A DNA stretch of 64,000 bases. Source: an uncultured Alphaproteobacteria bacterium (GTDB taxonomy: Bacteria > Pseudomonadota > Alphaproteobacteria > Rhizobiales > Aestuariivirgaceae). Both the position numbers and the translations under genes were made by a program. How positions within the stretch are numbered: position 1 is the first letter of the stretch; the number at the start of each line of letters is the position of its first letter. Location: contig CALMUW010000087.1 in NCBI GenBank assembly GCA_937872985.1, positions 26,302-90,301 of the forward strand, in the 5' to 3' direction. Below the pieces are notes generated by a model. It worked only from the letters and a program-made list of their open reading frames with translations. It had not been told where the DNA came from and did no database searches. Positions 60,276-64,000 of this stretch are shown piece by piece.

Positions 60276-60983
60276 TCAATGCCGTTCCGCCGAAAGCGTG
60301 GTGAGAAAGACCGCAAGGTCGCCCGTCGCGTGGTCCACATGGGGCGGCAGGGTGGCTCCCCGCTCCTCCTGCCAATAGGCTCTGGCGTTCAGCAGATTGG
60401 CGTCGTGATTGTCGGGCGAGGTGACGAGCACCGTGGTCATGCCGCGCTGGTGGGGGATTTCGAGATTGCGGGCGATATCCTCGAACATGGCCGAGGTTTC
60501 GGCCCGCACCGCATGGCGGGCGAAGAAGGCATCATAGGCGGGGGCTTGCGGCTTGGGCGCGAAGTCGGCGTGCACGATGTCGAAGATGTCACCGAAGTGA
60601 TGGGTGACCCCGAGGCGAGAGAGCACCTGGCGCGCATGGGGCACGGTGCCTGAGGTGAAGATGAGCTTCCGCCCCGGCAGGCCATGGAGGGCGGCGTCCA
60701 GCGGCGCATCGGGCTGCACCGGCGAATAGTCGATGTCGTGGACATAGTCGAGGAAGCCGTCCGGCAGAATGCCGTGTTCGCTCATCAGCCCGCGCAGGGT
60801 GGTGCCGTGGCGGTGAAACAGCTCCTTCTGGCGCTGCCTGGCCTCCTTCACCTCGATGCCGAAGAGCCTGGAGACGAATTCGCCCATGCGCTGGTCGATC
60901 TGGTCGAACAGCCGACAGGACGCCGGATAGAGCGTGTTGTCGAGATCGAAGATCCAGGTGTCGATGTGGGCAAAGCCCCTCAT
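60276..60983 (-). CDS. HAD-family pyrimidine 5'-nucleotidase
   Basis: The 235-residue HAD hydrolase has Asp13-x-Asp15 in FDLDNTLYP, the Thr/Ser motif in LIFTSGT, Lys in [10 protein letters not shown] and the acidic pair in AMFEDIARN, the pattern of the SDT1/pyrimidine 5'-nucleotidase subfamily. It overlaps argB by 4 nt and usually lies between argB and dapD in Rhizobiales. Confidence 0.92.
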   Translation of the reverse strand: MRGFAHIDTWIFDLDNTLYPASCRLFDQIDQRMGEFVSRLFGIEVKEARQRQKELFHRHGTTLRGLMSEHGILPDGFLDYVHDIDYSPVQPDAPLDAALHGLPGRKLIFTSGTVPHARQVLSRLGVTHHFGDIFDIVHADFAPKPQAPAYDAFFARHAVRAETSAMFEDIARNLEIPHQRGMTTVLVTSPDNHDANLLNARAYWQEERGATLPPHVDHATGDLAVFLTTLSAERH

Positions 60984-61882
60984 ACGCCCGCCCGCGACAC
61001 GCGCGTGCCGACGCCGTGGGGAGTCAGAAGCTCGAGCAGCACCGAGTGGGGCACCCGGCCATCGAGAATGATGACGCCCTCGACGCCCGCCTCGACCACG
61101 GCGACGGCGCTTTCCACCTTGGGAATCATGCCGCCGGTGATGGTGCCATTGCTGATGAGATCGGGCACGTCGCCAATCCTCATCTCACTGATCAAGTTCT
61201 TCCTGTTGTCGAGCACGCCCGTGACATCGGTGAGGAGCAGGAGGCGCTTGGCCTGGGTGGCCGCCGCGATGGCGCCCGCCGCCGTGTCGGCGTTCACATT
61301 GTAGGTCTCACCCTCCCAGGACACGCCGACCGGGGCGATGACGGGAATGGCGTCGGACTTCATGATGGTGTCGAGGATTTCGGTATTGATGCGCGCCGGT
61401 TCGCCGACATAGCCGAAGTCCACCGTCTCGATCTTGCCGGTGGCGGGATCGGTCCTGCGCTTCACCATGCGCTCGGCGATGAGGAGGTTGCCGTCCTTGC
61501 CGGAGATGCCGACGGCCCGGCCCCCCGCCTGCTGGATGGAGGCGACGATGGACTTGTTGATGGCCCCGGCCAGCACCATTTCCACCACATCCATGGTGTC
61601 CTTGTCGGTGACGCGCAGGCCTTCGCGGAACTCGGCCTTGACTGCCAGCTTGTCGAGCATGCGGTTGATCTGGGGGCCGCCGCCATGGACCACGATGGGG
61701 TTCAGCCCGCAGACCTTGAGCATGACCATGTCGCGGGCAAATTGCCGGGCGAGTTCCGGGTCCACCATGGCGTGGCCGCCGTATTTCACCACGATGACCT
61801 GATCGTCATACCGTTGCAGGAAGGGCAGCGCCTCGGACAGGATGCGGGCGGTCTCGGTGACGGGAATGTCGCGCTCACTCAT
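60980..61882 (-). CDS. argB: Acetylglutamate kinase
   Basis: ArgB phosphorylates N-acetylglutamate in arginine synthesis. The 300-residue protein from ATG 61882 has [11 protein letters not shown], the [13 protein letters not shown] phosphate loop, and [16 protein letters not shown]. An N-terminal extension before the kinase core ([24 protein letters not shown]) is typical of the arginine-sensitive hexameric type. Confidence 0.97.
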   Translation of the reverse strand: MSERDIPVTETARILSEALPFLQRYDDQVIVVKYGGHAMVDPELARQFARDMVMLKVCGLNPIVVHGGGPQINRMLDKLAVKAEFREGLRVTDKDTMDVVEMVLAGAINKSIVASIQQAGGRAVGISGKDGNLLIAERMVKRRTDPATGKIETVDFGYVGEPARINTEILDTIMKSDAIPVIAPVGVSWEGETYNVNADTAAGAIAAATQAKRLLLLTDVTGVLDNRKNLISEMRIGDVPDLISNGTITGGMIPKVESAVAVVEAGVEGVIILDGRVPHSVLLELLTPHGVGTRVSRAGV

Positions 61883-61946
61883 GGGGCCAGCCTCCAGCGA
61901 TTCTGCAGGGCTTATAGGGCAATTGCGCCAGAGATAAAGGGAAACC

Positions 61947-62597
61947 TCAGGCGGCGAGCAGCCCGGCAATGACGGCGCGCATCTCGTCCAGACCCTGCTG
62001 CTTTTCGGCGGAGGTGGCGAGCACGACGGGATAGGCGGCGGGGCGGCGGGCAATGGCGGCGGAAACCCTGGCGTGAACCTCGACCAGTTCGGCGGGTTTC
62101 ACCTTGTCCGCCTTGGTGAGGGCGATCTGATAGGTCACCGCCGCCTCGTCGAGCATGGCGAGCATTTCAAGGTCGGCGGTCATGAGGCCATGGCGCGAAT
62201 CCACCAGCACGAAGACGCGGGCAAGGCCCGGCCTGCCCCTGAGGTAGGCGCGCAGCAGCGCCTGCCACTTCTTCACATCGGCCTTGGGCGCCTTGGCAAA
62301 GCCATAACCCGGCATGTCGACCAGCGTCATGCGGCCTTCGCCCAGGTCGAAGAAGTTCAGTTCGCGGGTGCGGCCCGGCGTGTTGGAGGCGCGCGCCAGA
62401 TCGCGCACGCCGGTGAGCGCGTTGATGAGCGAGGACTTGCCGGCGTTGGACCTGCCGGCAAAGGCAATCTCCACCCCGGCGAGCGGCGGCAATTGTTCGA
62501 GCCTGGCCACGCCGAGACGAAAGCGGGCGGGCGCAGAAAAGAGCCTGCGGCCCGCCGCCAGATCATCGGCGGAGAGGCTCAGCGCGGGCGCGCTCAC
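61947..62597 (-). CDS. Ribosome biogenesis GTP-binding protein YihA/YsxC
   Basis: The 216-residue GTPase has G1 GRSNAGKS (residues 48-55), G3 DMPGYG and G4 TKADK. It assists assembly of the large ribosomal subunit. It overlaps yidC by 4 nt, the conserved yidC-yihA-argB order. Confidence 0.97.
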   Translation of the reverse strand: MSAPALSLSADDLAAGRRLFSAPARFRLGVARLEQLPPLAGVEIAFAGRSNAGKSSLINALTGVRDLARASNTPGRTRELNFFDLGEGRMTLVDMPGYGFAKAPKADVKKWQALLRAYLRGRPGLARVFVLVDSRHGLMTADLEMLAMLDEAAVTYQIALTKADKVKPAELVEVHARVSAAIARRPAAYPVVLATSAEKQQGLDEMRAVIAGLLAA

Positions 62598-63997
62598 GAT
62601 GCTTCCGTCTTGTTCTTTTTCAGGAAGGGAATGGACTCGCGGATGTTGCCGAGAATGTCCACCTCGGTGCCGTGCTTCTTCATGATGTAGCTCTGCTGCA
62701 AAATCGACAGCAGGTTGGACCAGGCCCAGTAGATCACCAGACCCGCCGGGAAGGAGCCCAGCGTGAAGGTGAAGATGACCGGCATCCAGTTGAACAGGCT
62801 CGCCTGGATCGGATCAGGCGGGGTGGGATTGAGCCGCATCTGCACCCACATGGTGATGCCCATGAGCAAGGGCCAGATGCCGATCATCAGCATGGCTGGC
62901 GGATGCCAGGGAATGAGGCCGAAGAGATTGAACAGGCTGGTCGGGTCCGGGGCCGAGAGGTCGTTGATCCAGCCGAAGAAGGGCGCATGGCGCAGGTCGA
63001 TGGAGGTGAGGATCACCTTGTAGAGGGCGAAGAACACCGGGATCTGCACGAAGATGGGAAGACAGCCGGACAGCGGCGAGACTTTCTCGCGCTTGTAGAT
63101 CTCCATCATCTCCTGCTGCTGCTTCATCTTGTCTTCGGGATAAAGCTCCTTCAGCCGGGTCATTTCCGGCTGGAGTTTCTTCATCTTGCTCATGGAGGCA
63201 TAGGACTTGTTGGCGAGCGGGAAGACGGCCAGCTTCACCAGCACGGTGACGATGAGAATGGCGATGCCGAAGTTGCCCACGAGCTGATTCACCAGATGGA
63301 GCAGCCGATACATGGGCTTGGTGAGGAACCCGAACCAGCCCCAGTCGATCATCAGGTCGAACTTGTCGAGGCCGTGACGGTCGCCCACGGCGGCAATGGT
63401 GTTGACCTCCTTGGCCCCGGCATAGACCATGTCCTGATAGGAGGCTTCGGTGCCCGGCCCCACGGTGAGGGGGGCGGAGGCGATGTAATCGGCCTGATAG
63501 ATGTCGCGGCCCCCTTGATTGAGGTGCTGATAGGTGGCGACGTTCCGGGTCTTGGGGTCGGGGATGAGGGCGGTGGCCCAATATTTGTCGGTGAAGCCCA
63601 GCCAGCCGCCGGTGGCGGAGGTGCGTTGTGCTTCGGTCTTCTTGCCGATGTCCTTGTAGGTGAGTTCGGTCAGCTCGCCATCCTGCACACCCAGCATGCC
63701 CTCGAAGAAGACATAGTAGCCTTGGGTATAAGGCGTGTCCTGGCGCTGGCTGCGGGCATAGGGAATGACGGAGACGGGCTGAGCGGTATTGTTGCGCACC
63801 GTCTGGGTGACGGTGAAGACATAGTCCTCGCCCAGGCCGATGGTGCGCGCGAAGAGCAGGCCCTGGCCATTGTCCCAGGTGAGGGTGACGGGCTTGTCCA
63901 GGCCGAGCACGGTGCCGGCGGGTGCCTGCCACCCGGGCCTGGGATTGGGGGGGGCGACGGGGACACCCCCCCGGGCCACCCCGCCCCGCCCCCCCAA
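62594..63997 (-). CDS. yidC: Membrane protein insertase YidC, 5' partial
   Basis: The window cuts the N-terminal part. What is present is the end of the periplasmic beta domain (TLTWDNGQGLLFARTIGL...FTVTQTVRNNTAQPV; WGWFGFLTKPMYRLLH) and the five-helix insertase core, with the cytoplasmic hairpin KKLQPEMTRLKELYPEDKMKQQQEMMEIYKREKVSPLSGCLPIFVQIPVFFALYKV, and the basic C-terminus. It inserts membrane proteins with or without Sec. Residues encoded beyond about 63940 fall in a G/C homopolymer tail and should not be trusted. Confidence 0.95.
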   Translation of the reverse strand: MGGRGGVARGGVPVAPPNPRPGWQAPAGTVLGLDKPVTLTWDNGQGLLFARTIGLGEDYVFTVTQTVRNNTAQPVSVIPYARSQRQDTPYTQGYYVFFEGMLGVQDGELTELTYKDIGKKTEAQRTSATGGWLGFTDKYWATALIPDPKTRNVATYQHLNQGGRDIYQADYIASAPLTVGPGTEASYQDMVYAGAKEVNTIAAVGDRHGLDKFDLMIDWGWFGFLTKPMYRLLHLVNQLVGNFGIAILIVTVLVKLAVFPLANKSYASMSKMKKLQPEMTRLKELYPEDKMKQQQEMMEIYKREKVSPLSGCLPIFVQIPVFFALYKVILTSIDLRHAPFFGWINDLSAPDPTSLFNLFGLIPWHPPAMLMIGIWPLLMGITMWVQMRLNPTPPDPIQASLFNWMPVIFTFTLGSFPAGLVIYWAWSNLLSILQQSYIMKKHGTEVDILGNIRESIPFLKKNKTEAS

Positions 63998-64000
63998 AAA

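Overview
The window is GC-rich alphaproteobacterial chromosome. Gene order points to Hyphomicrobiales (Rhizobiales): murA-DUF2948-UPF0262-phosphatase-infA-maf-yacG, hisB-DUF2628-hisH-hisA-hisF-hisE-coaA divergent from hslVU, irr divergent from fabA-fabB-fabI, ybaB/recR/dnaX with the SRP RNA next to def-fmt-truA, and yidC-yihA-argB-pyrimidine nucleotidase-dapD-dapE. I cannot name a genus. Almost all of the window is core metabolism.

Left edge (1-2218). This short stretch has visibly lower GC and ends exactly at the 3' end of a tRNA-Thr gene. It holds the only clear accessory genes: a reverse transcriptase with an intact YVDD box, cut by the window edge, and an overlapping PD-(D/E)XK nuclease-like gene. 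This looks like the edge of an integrated island carrying a two-gene RT/nuclease defence operon. It is the best candidate for an unusual system here.

2294-14222. The murA block follows; it lacks the hisD gene that usually sits between DUF2948 and UPF0262. Next is a minus-strand module of a DUF4212 small subunit, a VC_2705-type solute symporter and an exonuclease-CBS-nucleotidyltransferase fusion. tRNA-Phe, a PYROXD2-like oxidoreductase, an NlpE-like exported protein and a conserved small ORF complete the block.

14241-25889. The his/coaA operon and divergent hslVU, the unsaturated fatty-acid genes fabI-fabB-fabA divergent from irr (which appears to have a leaderless promoter), an SH3 protein and a 2-hydroxyacid dehydrogenase.

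26037-39412. A complete, tightly coupled glycogen operon: glgP, glgB, glgC, glgA, pgm, a fused GlgX-MalQ debranching enzyme/amylomaltase of 1241 residues, and a Nudix hydrolase.

39413-53021. An ornithine decarboxylase behind a 280-nt leader of the speF type, an acetyltransferase, MarC, a perfect 103-bp tandem repeat with large hairpins, MscL, a CrbS/CrbR-like two-component pair in convergent orientation (probably controlling the acetate-type symporter module), prolyl iminopeptidase, a frameshifted rmuC, DUF3422, DUF2161 and a lone TadG-like von Willebrand protein.

53182-64000. Recombination and replication genes recR-ybaB-dnaX with the SRP RNA, then def-fmt-truA, and the opposing dapE-dapD-nucleotidase-argB-yihA-yidC run. 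The window ends inside yidC in a suspicious low-complexity tail. Start codons were chosen by family alignment from memory and by visible Shine-Dalgarno sequences; no searches were run.
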